From: Rhynchonema sp. JSB1_4
Taxonomy: Eukaryota; Nematoda; Chromadorea; Monhysterida; Xyalidae
DNA length: 64,000 nucleotides
NCBI GenBank assembly: GCA_030248065.1
Contig: JASAMV010005659.1
Coordinates: 1-64,000, forward strand
Direction: 5' to 3'
Part shown: in pieces, positions 10,750-21,380 of the stretch
Numbering within the stretch: position 1 is the stretch's first letter
How the letters are laid out: each line of letters opens with the position of its first letter
The notes under the pieces: generated by a model
Told to the model about the DNA's origin: nothing
The model's input: the letters and a program-made list of their open reading frames with translations, nothing else
Databases searched by the model: none
Position numbers and translations under genes: made by a program

Positions 10750-12204
10750 TCAATTGTCAAGAATTGCAACGATTCTACAAACTATAGGAATGCTGGTCGA
10801 ATTTTCCGATCGACTTGCATACTCGTTCAGCACATCTGTTCTGAACCCATTATCTTCTGATGTTTCAATAATGGATCGGATTTTTTGAAGCGATTTTGCC
10901 AATTTACTCCTTTCCACTCGCAAAAATCCCGGTGAATGAATGACTGAATTACTGCTTGGTCTAAAAAGCCTACCATATGTACTATTACGCAAATTGCGAA
11001 AAACAAAACCGATTTGAACCTGAATAAGTTTTACATGCGGTTCAGCATCTAATAATCTATTTATGGCATCCAAAATGAGTGAGGATGACAACGGTCTATT
11101 AGCAAGATTCAAATGATAGTATAACATGATAGGCCTTCCTGTTGTTCTGTTTGTTGTGGAAGAATATGTAATTCCCTCACGCACATAGTCGTTGAAAATA
11201 AAGCGAATGTCATCGTTATCAGGCCCAAATCCAAAAATGTTACCTTGATTTAAGAAATCGTCATTGAAGTCGAAATTTTGATTTGCCCCAGACTCCACTG
11301 GCGTGACCAGAGCATCCGACGCCTGACTAGTCTGGACACCAACTGATTGATAGGTGATCCTGTGGCCTTGAATCAATCGTGATTCAACAACCGTACCGGC
11401 CTCTTTCGCCCCAACATTCGTCTTCTTGCCTTGCAGATCCTGATCATCAAGGGCGACGGTGTTAATGAGTGGTTGTTCATCGCCCCTGAATCCACCAACG
11501 ATGCCTCCACTGAACAGCTCATCGAACAGTGGTTGCGGTGAACGGGCAGCGTGTGAGGTGGGTGGACCTGTAATATTGATTTGGGCAATCCGGGTGTGGA
11601 GTGCACGATCGCTAGATTGACACATCTTTGCTTTACCTGCATTAGCCGTCTCGTTTTCAGCCAACTCAGCCACTGATGTCTGGTCATGGGTCGACAACTG
11701 TGCTGTGTGCCCGATTTTGGATTGATTTTGATCAGCGACCACCAATTGTGCTGTGTGACAGAAGCCGGATTCATTTGGATCAGCTGCTGGCAATTGGGCT
11801 GTGTGGGCGAAGGTGGGTTGACCGGAATCCACCACCGTGATTTGGCCCACAGACTGCTCTTCTTCGAAACGCAATATGTTTGGCTGAATCGTGCCCAACA
11901 TCGAGTCCACCTGTAGATTATTGTAGTTCTTTTGAACGACAGAAAAACTTTCAGCTTGAGTTGATAGTATGGACAGCAGTCTGTCAACCTTCGATTCCAC
12001 TCGTTGTAAATCTTCCTGCACTGACAATTTGAGCTTCTTTAGCTTCTTGACAACTAGGATCAACAATGCTTGTGTTGGTGGTCGACCAATCGGTTTTCTA
12101 GTGGTGTGTTTTGGCACATCCGCCTTCTCAATCGATGAGTCGCTATCCTCACTAATCGCTGCTGCTGCTTTCCGCTTCCTCGACATTTTTTTCGTGTCGG
12201 ACAT
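10750..12204 (-). CDS. Coiled-coil nuclear-type protein with possible Polinton-polymerase N-terminal domain
   Basis: 484 residues from an ATG. The N terminus has a bipartite basic segment (KKMSRKRK) and acidic patches, then a helical coiled-coil-like stretch (about 45-90). Three imperfect repeats around GHTAQL/FAHTAQL (about residues 133-185) follow. The last 150 residues (HLNLANRPL ... IQVQIGF ... RLFRPS) resemble in spacing the N-terminal region of the element B polymerase (INMNRCTDI ... VGVKINAPGL ... LIPF), a weak match judged by eye. It overlaps the next gene upstream (12152-12550) by 53 bases in another frame. Function unknown. Confidence 0.5.
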   Translation of the reverse strand: MSDTKKMSRKRKAAAAISEDSDSSIEKADVPKHTTRKPIGRPPTQALLILVVKKLKKLKLSVQEDLQRVESKVDRLLSILSTQAESFSVVQKNYNNLQVDSMLGTIQPNILRFEEEQSVGQITVVDSGQPTFAHTAQLPAADPNESGFCHTAQLVVADQNQSKIGHTAQLSTHDQTSVAELAENETANAGKAKMCQSSDRALHTRIAQINITGPPTSHAARSPQPLFDELFSGGIVGGFRGDEQPLINTVALDDQDLQGKKTNVGAKEAGTVVESRLIQGHRITYQSVGVQTSQASDALVTPVESGANQNFDFNDDFLNQGNIFGFGPDNDDIRFIFNDYVREGITYSSTTNRTTGRPIMLYYHLNLANRPLSSSLILDAINRLLDAEPHVKLIQVQIGFVFRNLRNSTYGRLFRPSSNSVIHSPGFLRVERSKLAKSLQKIRSIIETSEDNGFRTDVLNEYASRSENSTSIPIVCRIVAILDN

Positions 12205-12550
12205 CCTTCTGCTCCTGCTTCACCTTCTTCAAATCACCTGAAACAGTTGTCAGTTGCTTGTATTTTTTCTGAATTTTGTTATATTCCTTCCTGATTCCGG
12301 CTTCTTGGTCAAACAAACTAAATAGGGCACTTGGTTTGAAAATTATCTTATTGGGAAACGGTGAATCGGCCACCGGCACCAGTTGTCCTTCGTCGTTTTC
12401 CCAAAGTTTGGACACCAAAAAATAGTTCGCATTTTCCGACCTTATGTACTGTATTCCAATACGGTCATCTAGACGAACAAAACTACTGCGAAGATAAAGA
12501 CCGTTTTGGTCCCCATTTGATCGCTTTCTACTGGATGTGGCCATTTTCAC
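12152..12550 (-). CDS. Small charged protein, unrecognised
   Basis: 132 residues. A globular N-terminal part (VRLDDRIGIQYI, FLVSKLW, KIIFKPSALFSLFD) is followed by a Lys/Glu-rich helical tail ending in acidic serines. It overlaps the start of the 10750-12204 gene on the same strand, giving a compact virus-like pair. No family is recognised. DNA binding is conceivable from composition but not shown. Confidence 0.5.
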   Translation of the reverse strand: MKMATSSRKRSNGDQNGLYLRSSFVRLDDRIGIQYIRSENANYFLVSKLWENDEGQLVPVADSPFPNKIIFKPSALFSLFDQEAGIRKEYNKIQKKYKQLTTVSGDLKKVKQEQKDVRHEKNVEEAESSSSD

Positions 12551-13249
12551 CTACAGTAACCTTCATGTACAGTAATCTATGGCGGTAGGTCGAGCTATCA
12601 GTTAGAACACAGCTCACAGTAATTGAAGTTCCAGAACAAAAGTATTGCTTCTTTTGTGGGACTGAAACTTACTGGAGAAATTTTTGAAATTTTAGTTTCG
12701 AACGACTAAATTTAATATCGTTAAACTCGGGATAATAAGGCGAGTTTACATAGGTACTGTGCGTGAAGAAATTAAGCGGGAGGTTTATATGGTAAATATA
12801 CATACATACATAGACATACATACATACATATACATATATACATATACTTTACGTCCACGGATTAACGAAACTTAGTTTTAAAGAAAATATTTAATTTTGC
12901 GCATTTTACGCGGTTTGGTTACAAGGTCGAAAATGAGAAAAATGCACAATATTTTTCACACCATTGCAACAAGTGCGATAGTTGGACTTTACTGGGCAGA
13001 AAAGAAAGTTTATTTTACTTTAAGTGAATTCCAAAGGACATCACAGCATAAAAATTGGTTTATTTTCATTCAGGGCCCCAAAGATTTGGTTGCGCAAGGG
13101 TTTTCAGCTTCTAAAGCTCAACCGTTTTGTCTTTCTTCTTTTCGTGAGCAAAAAACCAGGTGGTGCGCTCGTTTATTTAAATTCAGTGCCAATCCATTTC
13201 TGCTGTCTTCACTTGATCCCGGGTTGTAACGTACAATTTTTTGTTCAAA
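12551..13249. other. Intergenic region with CATA microsatellite
   Basis: A run of CATA/CATATA repeats lies at about 12799-12848. It separates the minus-strand pair from the F-box gene, so promoters of both probably lie here. No RNA gene seen. Confidence 0.5.
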
Positions 13250-14404
13250 ATGGACCCACTGACACGTCAAAAAACCACTGCACAGTGTATCGTATTCAAC
13301 AGGCCCGAATTAGTATGCTGGATCATGAGTTTTTTGGACATTGTTACCCTGATTTCTGTCCGTTCTGTGTCTCGCACGTTTCGATCAGCGTTTCACTCCG
13401 ACCGAATCTGGAAACCATGGAAGAAACAAAACGTGGTTGCTGTATTTGAGCGCGTTTTCGCCCGCGATCGTGTACTGTATGATACAACGATCAACAACAG
13501 CCGAATTAAAAGATATGGGTACCTCTCGTGCGACCAAGTGATTAACATGTTGAGACTAATTGGTGGTCATATTTTTGAGCTCAGATTCACTCAACTTGAC
13601 CCACGAAGATCGGCACTGACTATCAGTACACTGTTTCAGCGATGTTTCAAGCTTGTCCCAAATTGTACCGCAATCAACCTGACATTAAGAAGATTTCAGC
13701 TGACAAAAAAGCAGGCCCTTTACCAAGGCTTAAAACGTGCCAAAATCGGTATCAGGTCCCTCCGCGTGTCTACAATAGAAAGGTCCCTTGTTAGGATTGA
13801 GGAGATTCTCCGAACCATCGCCCATCAGACCAGGTTAGAAGATCTATTCCTTCTCATAAGCCGCATAGATTATCGATCTATTGACACTGACATGAATGAC
13901 AGCGAATATTACAAGAGATTTGAGGTGCGAATTAGATCTGCGTTGAAATCATTAATCCACTTGAAGTCACTCACATTGAAGTTTGAACCATATTTTTTGA
14001 TTGAAGCTGTTATTGCAGAAATACCAAATTTACGCACACTAAATTTGTTTTTGCCGCGCTTTGGTCTGTGTGATGCTGACGGGGATATGATATTCAATTT
14101 AGTGCCTTATTTACAAACGGTCGATATTTTGCGGCTCTTTATAGCCAATGGTGTACAGGACACCCACAGTTTTCAAAGGTTATTCACCATGCTGCCCGGT
14201 TTGCTGCCGAAATTACGAAGGTTTACAGTCTTGTGTTATGAACCCGTAGACACAACTTTGATCATGCAAGCCGTGTATCAGTTGATACAAAATTCTCCTG
14301 AAGATTCACAGAAAAACTTTTCTCTCCGCACTTTGTTTGATGAGCAGGCTGTGTGGAAAAACATTATCAGAGAGTTTGGAATGCAAAACATCACGGTGGG
14401 ATAG
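13250..14404 (+). CDS. F-box protein
   Basis: 384 residues from ATG 13250. Residues about 15-60 read as an F-box (RPELVCWIMSFLDIVTLISVRSVSRTFRSA ... IW), with the LP/LPxE-like start and spaced hydrophobics that contact Skp1. The rest consists of leucine-rich segments (LKSLTLKF, IPNLRTLNLFLPRF, LLPKLRRFTVL) resembling degenerate LRRs, the usual substrate-binding part of FBXL proteins. F-box proteins recruit targets to SCF ubiquitin ligases. Its place inside element A suggests a captured host gene that redirects host proteolysis. A host gene trapped in the element is the alternative. Confidence 0.65.
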   Translation: MDPLTRQKTTAQCIVFNRPELVCWIMSFLDIVTLISVRSVSRTFRSAFHSDRIWKPWKKQNVVAVFERVFARDRVLYDTTINNSRIKRYGYLSCDQVINMLRLIGGHIFELRFTQLDPRRSALTISTLFQRCFKLVPNCTAINLTLRRFQLTKKQALYQGLKRAKIGIRSLRVSTIERSLVRIEEILRTIAHQTRLEDLFLLISRIDYRSIDTDMNDSEYYKRFEVRIRSALKSLIHLKSLTLKFEPYFLIEAVIAEIPNLRTLNLFLPRFGLCDADGDMIFNLVPYLQTVDILRLFIANGVQDTHSFQRLFTMLPGLLPKLRRFTVLCYEPVDTTLIMQAVYQLIQNSPEDSQKNFSLRTLFDEQAVWKNIIREFGMQNITVG

Positions 14405-14730
14405 ATACAGATGGATCGTGCATAATTTATGTCAAAATACCGTTTCACAAAACTATTGAGTTGCATAATCATTATTTGCCGAGAAATGTTTGTGATATTT
14501 TAGATGTTTACTAACCAAAGCATGTTTGGGTCGAATTCCCGAAAACGAGATCCAATGCATTCGGTAGCGCACGAATTGCTGGATAACAAACTTTCGGGAA
14601 TTGGGACTAACATGTGCAATTGACCGTGATTTTGTACACAAAATAGAACAGACATGATCAAAATCTCGTTTCATCAATGATTAGTTTCGTGTGAATTCCC
14701 TTTTCTTATTTAGAATTATTCTCAAAAAAT
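14405..14730. other. Intergenic region
   Basis: No gene seen. It contains a short inverted pair (ATTCCCGAAA near 14534 and TTTCGGGAAT near 14592). Confidence 0.4.
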
Positions 14731-17700
14731 ATGAATCGTGTTGTTTCAATATTTGTACTGTCATTGATTGTGAGCCAAACAAGTCCCGAGTGTCTGTATG
14801 TGAGGTCGAGCAGAGAGATACTATGCACAAGGGCGTCCGATACATCAAGTGCAAGCTTGGTACTTCAATCGGCGTTAGTTATTTCATCACCACGCTCTAA
14901 CAGCGTTTAACAATCTTTCAATTTCGACTTTTTCGCTCGTTTAAATTACGACGTGACAAGTCACAACGGAAATAAAATTAAAAAAAACTAAATGCACTCT
15001 TTTTTTATAGGCGGGTACAAACAATACGTGTTGGTCGTATGTGGTGTGCAAATCCTGATGAATGGGAAAACCTTCTGAATGAAACGACCGCTCTCCAACC
15101 TCATGCTAAAGTGGAGTTTCCAAGTTGTTCCAACGTTGGTTTTTTTTAAAATTTAAGGTCTAAATTAGGAATATGGCTTGCGCAGCGTGTTTCTGATTGT
15201 CCATTTGGACCGTTTATGCAGGGTGGAGATTGATCAAGTTATCGTCAGAGCGACTGTACCGGATAAGAACTTTGCCGGTTGCACTACCAGTGACCGCTTC
15301 TAGAATCAGTTCGCGTTTTTAGTCAACGGTGGAGCGTTGAGCGCTTGTGAAACATCAAAAACCGACGCGTCCCACTCATCAGGTTCGACCTACAGCACCA
15401 CCTGTGGTCGCCCGTTCGAATAACACCTCTGCTGTCGATCAATCCCAAATGACCAGGGCGAAGACCAAGAAGCCACCTGCTCAAGCACCACCTGTGGCCG
15501 CCCATTCGAATGCCACCGCGGGTGTCGACCCATCCCAAGTGATCAGATCGAAGGTCAAGAAACCGAAGGTTGTCTCAGATGTTTAAATAAATTTTAAACC
15601 AAATCTGACTTATGTATAACGAACCTTTTTCATTTTTGACCACTTTGCTCCCTTGTGAAAGTTGCAACCAAAAAGACACTTTACAGCTTTATTGTAATGG
15701 ATATTCCCTTATTAGGCTCCTCCACCGCCTGTGGTTGCCAATTCGAACGCCACCGCTTCTGTCGAACCATCGCAAGTGACCAGACCGAAGGCCAAGAAGC
15801 CGAAGGTAGTCTCAGTTGATAAAATAAAATTTAAGCCAAAGCCGACCTATGTATGACGATACTTGTGCATTTTTGCGCACTTTGGGTACCTTGTAAAAGT
15901 GGCAACCAAAAAGACACTTTACAGCTTTATTGTAATGGATATTCCCATATTAGGCTCCACCACCGCCTGTGGTTGCCAATTCGAACGCCACCGCTCCTGT
16001 CGAACCATCGCAAGTGACCAGACCGAAGGCCAAGAAGCCGAAGGTAGTCTCAGTTGATAAAATAAAATTTAAGCCAAAGCCGACCTATGTATGACGAAAC
16101 TTGTGCATTTTGCGCACTTTGGGTACCTTGTGAAAGTGACAACCAAAAAGACACTTTACAGCTTTATTGTAATGGATATTCCCATATTAGGCTCCACCAC
16201 CGCCTGTGGTTGCCAATTCGAACGCCACCGCTCCTGTCGAACCATCGCAAGTGACCAGACCGAAGGGCAAGAAGCCGAAGGTAGTCTCAGTTGATAAAAT
16301 AAAATTTAAGCCAAAGCCGACCTATGTATGACGAAACTTGTACATTTTTGCGCACTTTGGGTACCTTGTGAAAGTGACAACCAAAAAAAGACACTTTACA
16401 GCTTTATTGTAATGGATATTCCCTTATTAGGCTCCACCATCACCTGTGGTTGCCAATTCGAACGCCACCGCTCCTGTCGAACCATCGCAAGTGACCAGAC
16501 CGAAGGGCAAGAAGCCGAAGGTAATCTCAGTTGTTAAAATAAAATTTAAGCGAAAGCCGACCTATGTATGACGATACTTGTGCATTTTTGCGCACTTTGG
16601 GTACCTTGTAAAAGTGGCAACCAAAAAGGCACTTTACAGCTTTATTGTAATGGATATTCCCATATTAGGCTCCACCACCGCCTGTGGTTGCCAATTCGAA
16701 CGCCACCGCTCCTGTCGAACCATCGCAAGTGACCAGACCGAAGGCCAAGAAGCCGAAGGTAGTCTCAGTTGATAAAATAAAATTTAAGCCAAAGCCGACC
16801 TATGTATGACGAAACTTGTTCATTTTTGCGCACTTTCGGCCCTTATGAAAGTGACAACCAAAAAAAGAGACTTTACAGCTTTATTGTAATGGATATTCCC
16901 TTATTAGGCTCCAAAACCGCCTGTGGTCGCTCATTCGAATGGCTCCGCGGCTGGCGACACATCCCGAGCGGTCAGGGTGACGTCCAAGAAACCGAAGGTA
17001 GTCAATGTTGTGTACAGTTAGGTTGCAAACGCCGGATCGCAAATTCGAGACCGAGATCATTATCGGGACTATCTTGATTAAATTCTGGAGATTTGGAATC
17101 GGGATCGGGATCCCGTTTGAACCATACTTATCATTAAAGTTTTAAGGCAAAATTAGAATATGACGAACATCGTTTATTTTACGTAGTCCGTTTCTGAAAC
17201 AGACATTGGTAAGCCACATTACTGTTTCATTGTGAACTTTTTCACTTATTAGGATCCACCAACTGTGGTTGCTCAACCGGAAACAGGCGCTGCTGTCGAA
17301 CCATCGCGAATCGTTAGGTCGAGGAACAGTACATCACAGGTAGTGGGGGTTTCGTAATTTCTCATTTTGAGCCGGCCCATTTGGGTCCACCAACCATGTG
17401 TACACGGGTTCACCAATTTCCTATTTCAGCAAATGCCACCGATAAGCATACGTACAAGGCGACCACCCTATCACACGATGACCACCGTTGAGCCGGCGGA
17501 CCAGTTACGGGTGTTTCGCAACCACCCGGCGGACCTGTCCCCGGTGACCACCATTGAGTCGGCGGATCGGTTACCGGGGGTTCGCTACCACTCGGCGGCG
17601 GACCTATCGCCGGTGGCCACCATTGAGTCGGCGGATCAGTTACCGGAGGTTCCCTACCAGTCGGCGGCGGACCTACCGCCGGTGGCCACCATTGAGTCGG

Positions 17701-18164
17701 CGGATCAGTTACCGGAGATTCCCTACCACTCGGCGGCGGACCTACCGCCGGTGGCCACCATTGAGGGGGCGGACCAGACCCTGCCGCCGGTGACCACCAT
17801 TGAGTCGGCGGATCGGTTACTGGAGGTTCCCTACCACTCGGCGGCGGACCTACCGCCGGTGGCCACCATTGAGGGGGCGGACCAGACCCTGCCGCCGGTG
17901 ACCACCATTGAGTTGGGGGATCAGTTACCGGAGGTTCCCTACCACTCGGCGGCGGACCTACCGCCGGTGCCCACCGTTGAGGGGGCGGACCAGACCCTGC
18001 CGCCGGTGACCACCATTGACTCGGCGGACCCGTTACCTACGATTAACGACCAATCCGATGGACCATTGTCGCAAGTTGAGTCGTTTACCATCACACCACT
18101 GCTACCCGACCAACAGCAGGTGACTAATGGAGTATTGATGTATAATTTTGTACATTTTCAATGA
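14731..18164 (+). CDS. Multi-exon secreted or membrane protein with tandem 30-residue exons
   Basis: Exon 1 (14731-14873) encodes a signal peptide and a short Cys-containing segment. Exon 2 (15011-15134) follows in phase. The next coding block (about 15383-15568) contains two fused copies of a 30-residue unit, followed by six separate 90-bp phase-0 exons (15716, 15954, 16191, 16431, 16669, 16908), an 87-bp variant (17253-17339) and a long last exon (17430-18164). Each unit reads APPPPVVANSN ... PSQVTRPKAKKPK, i.e. Pro-rich then basic. The last exon adds about 27-residue repeats built on PPVTTIESADQLPEVPY. How exon 2 joins 15383 is unresolved. Exons 1-2 are paralogous to the gene at 19294. Possibly a variable-length surface or fibre-like protein. 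Confidence 0.55.
15716..16997 (+). repeat. Tandem array of about 238-bp units, each one intron plus one 90-bp exon
   Basis: Six units start at 15716, 15954, 16191, 16431, 16669 and 16908, spaced 237-240 bases. In each, a TTAG/GCTCC acceptor opens a 90-bp exon that ends GCCGAAG or ACCGAAG before GTAGTC or GTAATC. Introns are nearly identical too, so duplication is recent. The exon length (30 codons, phase 0) keeps frame whichever units are included. Confidence 0.8.
17477..18030 (+). repeat. In-frame coding minisatellite in last exon
   Basis: Tandem units of about 81 bp (GGTGACCACCATTGAGTCGGCGGA-type, variants with GAGGGGGCGGACCAG) encode about 27-residue Pro/Asp/Glu-rich repeats. GC content is much higher than in neighbouring DNA. 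Confidence 0.7.
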
Positions 18165-19293
18165 GAGGTAATAATGTGAGTGGACTTAATTAACTTCAAT
18201 TTTCACAGTTTATGATACCATGCGAGCGAATCCGTGGGTCCCAAGTGGTTGCTGTGGTTACGTTGCGTGATTTATCTGTGGTTGGTTATCATGTAATTTC
18301 GTAATTTTAGGAGGTTTTAGTGTTTTATGTTTTATAGTGTATAGTCCAGCCACGAACTCATACGACGACTTTTTTTAAATTGGCTTGTGCGGATCCAATA
18401 ATGTTCCGATTCCACGTGTTTCGGAAATGAAAGAAAGAGAAACGCATGTATTTTTTTAAAGTACGCTCTCCACCTCGGTGCGTAAATTCCCTTTTGACTC
18501 CCAAAACGTTTGTGTGTTGAACAACGCTGCTGTTCGCGTAAGCACGCAACAAATTGAGGTCAACCAGCTGGAAGTTGTCATCATGTCTCTCAGCCCGATC
18601 TCTTTCTTTTGTTTGCGAAAACCCGTGTAACCGGTACATTTTTGAGTCTGGGCAGGCAAGCTTTGAAAAAAGTCGTCTCATGACCTGGTGGTTTGACTAT
18701 ACATATTATCATAACTGAACACCACGTTGCATGAATGATCCTGAGTTGGGTTTTGGCTGACCCCACGCTTAGCACGTATAATGTCCATTAATCGTTCAAA
18801 ACCGCATGTCATAGTAGAGTAAAGGCGAACGATAGCAGGCCAGTGCCGCTCCTGGGCTGTGTGTTTGAGTTTGAGTGGAAGACAATAAAAATAAACAAAA
18901 TGTTCCACACTTTCAGGCAGGGTTTGTTGTGGTCGCTTTGGCTGCTGTGGTGCTGGGCTATTGTGCAATGCGCTATTGCTGCTGTGTAACCCTGACGTGC
19001 GTGTGTTTGAGAAAGAAAACAAGACAACAAAATCCGACTGATTGACTATCTGAATGTCACGTAAACTGACCTACCACTGGTTTCAACCATTTTGTCATGC
19101 CAAGAAATAAGTCTTAGCCAAACTAATTTTTGCTTCATATCGCGTGCGTTTAGCGTGTGTTGTTATTTTACAACTTGTGTGTTTAGAACAGAAATTTGAG
19201 CGATGAAATCGTGATCATTATTCAACTTTTCCAATTATTTTGAGCTTACATATGTTTTCTTCATTGTTTGCAGTTATTCACTTCACTGAAAAA
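18165..19293. other. Intergenic region
   Basis: Only short ORFs on the minus strand, none with a recognisable domain. Presumably holds the 5' region of the 19294 gene. Confidence 0.4.
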
Positions 19294-20283
19294 ATGCAGT
19301 TTCTACAATTTGGTGCAGTTCTCTTGATTGTTCTCCCGACCATTATCAATGGCTGCGAATACATTACGCGAGCTCGAGAATTGATTTGTGTGGATTCGAT
19401 CCCAGACGAAGGAATCGATGAGAACCTGTTAGTATAGTGGGGTTTGGAACGGATGGACCCACCGCTCCGACCCAGCGGTGGGTCCATATTTTTCACATTT
19501 CGCGTTGCGCGTCAGGACAGCAACCTATGTATAGGCATACGCACCCAGCGGTGGGTCCATATTTTTCACATTTCGCGTTGCGCGTCAGGACAGCAACCTA
19601 TGTATAGGCATACGCAGAAATAATTCTGTTCCAATCTTTTGACGCAAGTCTGACTTCTTCCGACACGATTCTCAATAATCGATGGGCATAATAACACCAA
19701 AACATGACAACATTAGTCACGATGGTATTTTGAGCGAGAAACAAAATTTTGCTCTGCCCACGCATGCCCAGAACTTTTTCTACGCTCACTGATCAGGTTT
19801 ACCGACCTAGTCTCTGAGAAAATAGAAAATATAAAGACCCAAAACCATGCTATATTTATGTTTACTTGCAGACCTATTCGAAAGCTAACGCTCGTGGCAA
19901 CCACTATGGATAATTGTCCGCCAGCTAGCATGATCACCACCCTTATGGATTCGATTCGACAAACACACGGAAACATAAAATACTCAATCAGCGATAAATG
20001 TGAACTACAAGAGAAAAAAATTGAATCGAAATGTGAGCCAAAACGACCATATCAAAAAGATTATACGTATACTCCAATCACGGCGTCCGTGTCGGCCATA
20101 ATCACCGCAATTGGATCATACCTGTGTTATTGGGTACAAAAGAAGCTAAATAAAAATATCATGGGACCGATTGATGTTTCGTCCGTAGCCTCGTCACGGT
20201 ATACGTCAGCGGAACTGTCCGCTTTACTTCAGGCAGCACCGATGTCGCCAATCATGTCGTCCACCGGAAATGTTGACGGTTAA
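19294..20283 (+). CDS. Type I membrane protein, two exons, paralogue of the 14731 gene
   Basis: Exon 1 (19294-19427) encodes a signal peptide (FLQFGAVLLIVLPTIINGC). Exon 2 (19872-20283) joins in phase 2 across a GTTAGT...CAG intron, giving 181 residues. After a Cys-containing ectodomain comes one hydrophobic segment (ITASVSAIITAIGSYLCYW) and a Ser-rich tail. The head C-x-Y-x-x-R-x-R-E-L-x-C and the exon 2 start match the 14731 gene (C-x-Y-x-x-R-S-S-R-E-I-L-C), with the same donor GTTAGT and intron phase. It may be an envelope-like or host-contact glycoprotein; the role is not demonstrable. Confidence 0.6.
19454..19616 (+). repeat. 73-bp tandem duplication plus hairpin in intron
   Basis: Bases 19471-19543 are repeated at 19544-19616. 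Just before, TGGACCCACCGCT (19454) pairs with AGCGGTGGGTCCA (19474), forming a 13-bp stem. It lies within the intron of the 19294 gene. Confidence 0.75.
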
Positions 20284-20370
20284 CTGTTATATGTATGTAT
20301 CAGTCTCCTGTTTGATTGCTCTAGTTCAGTGATATCACCAACCATTTGTCGCTGATTATTTGTTTGTGTG

Positions 20371-21078
20371 TTAATCCCACGCTTGACTCGCCCATTGTTC
20401 TTGTTTTGTAAAAACCTCGTCATCATCATTGCTGCTAACGTCACTTGTTGATGTGTTCGTTTGAGTTGAATAACACAAACAGCCAGTGCAGTGTGTTGAA
20501 TTTTGCATGCCCCAAAACGCCCGCACAATTTCGCGCATCATTTTTTGATTTGCGTCGAATGGCAACGTTGCATCCAATGTGATCACACTTTTGTTTGAGC
20601 TTGCGTGAAATTCATACAAGTTTCTAATAGTTTCTTGCAATGCACGGTCGGTTTCATGCATGTCATCGCTTTGTTCAATCTCAACCCATGGTCCAAGGAA
20701 CAAGAATGTCAAATTTGGAGTTGGTAGGTCTTGGTTACCAATATCGGCTTGTTTTGGTGTCAGGCCTTTGGCTTGGCCATAGATTTTTGCAGTCAACGTA
20801 AATCGGTCCAAAATCACAATCCCGCCATCACAAAGATCGGCCCGTATTTTATCAGCAAACTGATGCTTATCACTTGCATGAAGCAATTGCAGGGCGGTTA
20901 GAGGGATTGTTCCAGGCTTTTGCATACATTTTCGAGCTAAATTTCCTATGGCCGTTGGCGATGGAAAATTATATACCGTAACCAATGAAGACAACCCACT
21001 GTCCTTACAGTACTGAGCCAAAGCAGACACGTGGGCTGTTTTCGCCAATTTATTAGGGCCGTCAACAAGAATAAGCAT
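20371..21078 (-). CDS. tmk: Thymidylate kinase-like protein
   Basis: 235 residues. The N terminus is MLILVDGPNKLAKTAH, a P-loop in the position and context of dTMP kinase (usual form GxDxxGKST), here with an unusual GPNKLAKT. The DRF-x-x-x-x-x-I-Y-G-Q-AKGL segment matches the DRY/DRF substrate motif and lid entry of TMP kinases. The C-terminal 45 residues are Cys/Thr/Ser-rich and extra. It would phosphorylate dTMP to dTDP. With deoxynucleoside kinase and dUTPase-like neighbours it forms a dNTP-supply set. The altered P-loop leaves activity uncertain. Confidence 0.65.
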   Translation of the reverse strand: MLILVDGPNKLAKTAHVSALAQYCKDSGLSSLVTVYNFPSPTAIGNLARKCMQKPGTIPLTALQLLHASDKHQFADKIRADLCDGGIVILDRFTLTAKIYGQAKGLTPKQADIGNQDLPTPNLTFLFLGPWVEIEQSDDMHETDRALQETIRNLYEFHASSNKSVITLDATLPFDANQKMMREIVRAFWGMQNSTHCTGCLCYSTQTNTSTSDVSSNDDDEVFTKQEQWASQAWD

Positions 21079-21380
21079 AGCTTGATATTGAGGGAAAATT
21101 TTAGATTAGGCAAAGAAACAAGGAGGTCGAATGACGAAAACTTTACATAAGACACTGGAGTTCAGATCGGACTTAAACTAAACTAAAATAAACAGTTTGA
21201 TCACACAAATGTTAAAAAAAGTCCAAGCAGTTATTTTTTGTAGTTTGCATCATTTTTGTGCCGGGCGGTGGGAACTTATTTTTTCTGCGAATAAAATTTT
21301 ATCATAAACCAAAAACATCACAGTTTAGTTTTGTTGGTCCAAAAATTATTGCGTACACTTTCGACCTGAGAGTTTTCAAA

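Noticed and set aside
15600..17000. CRISPR-like array
   Set aside because: The repeats are about 238 bp, with coding exons and introns and no short repeat-spacer alternation; the genome is eukaryotic.
18358..19030. Minus-strand ORFs of 60-114 residues
   Set aside because: Several overlapping frames with no domain, codon pattern or start context; treated as chance.
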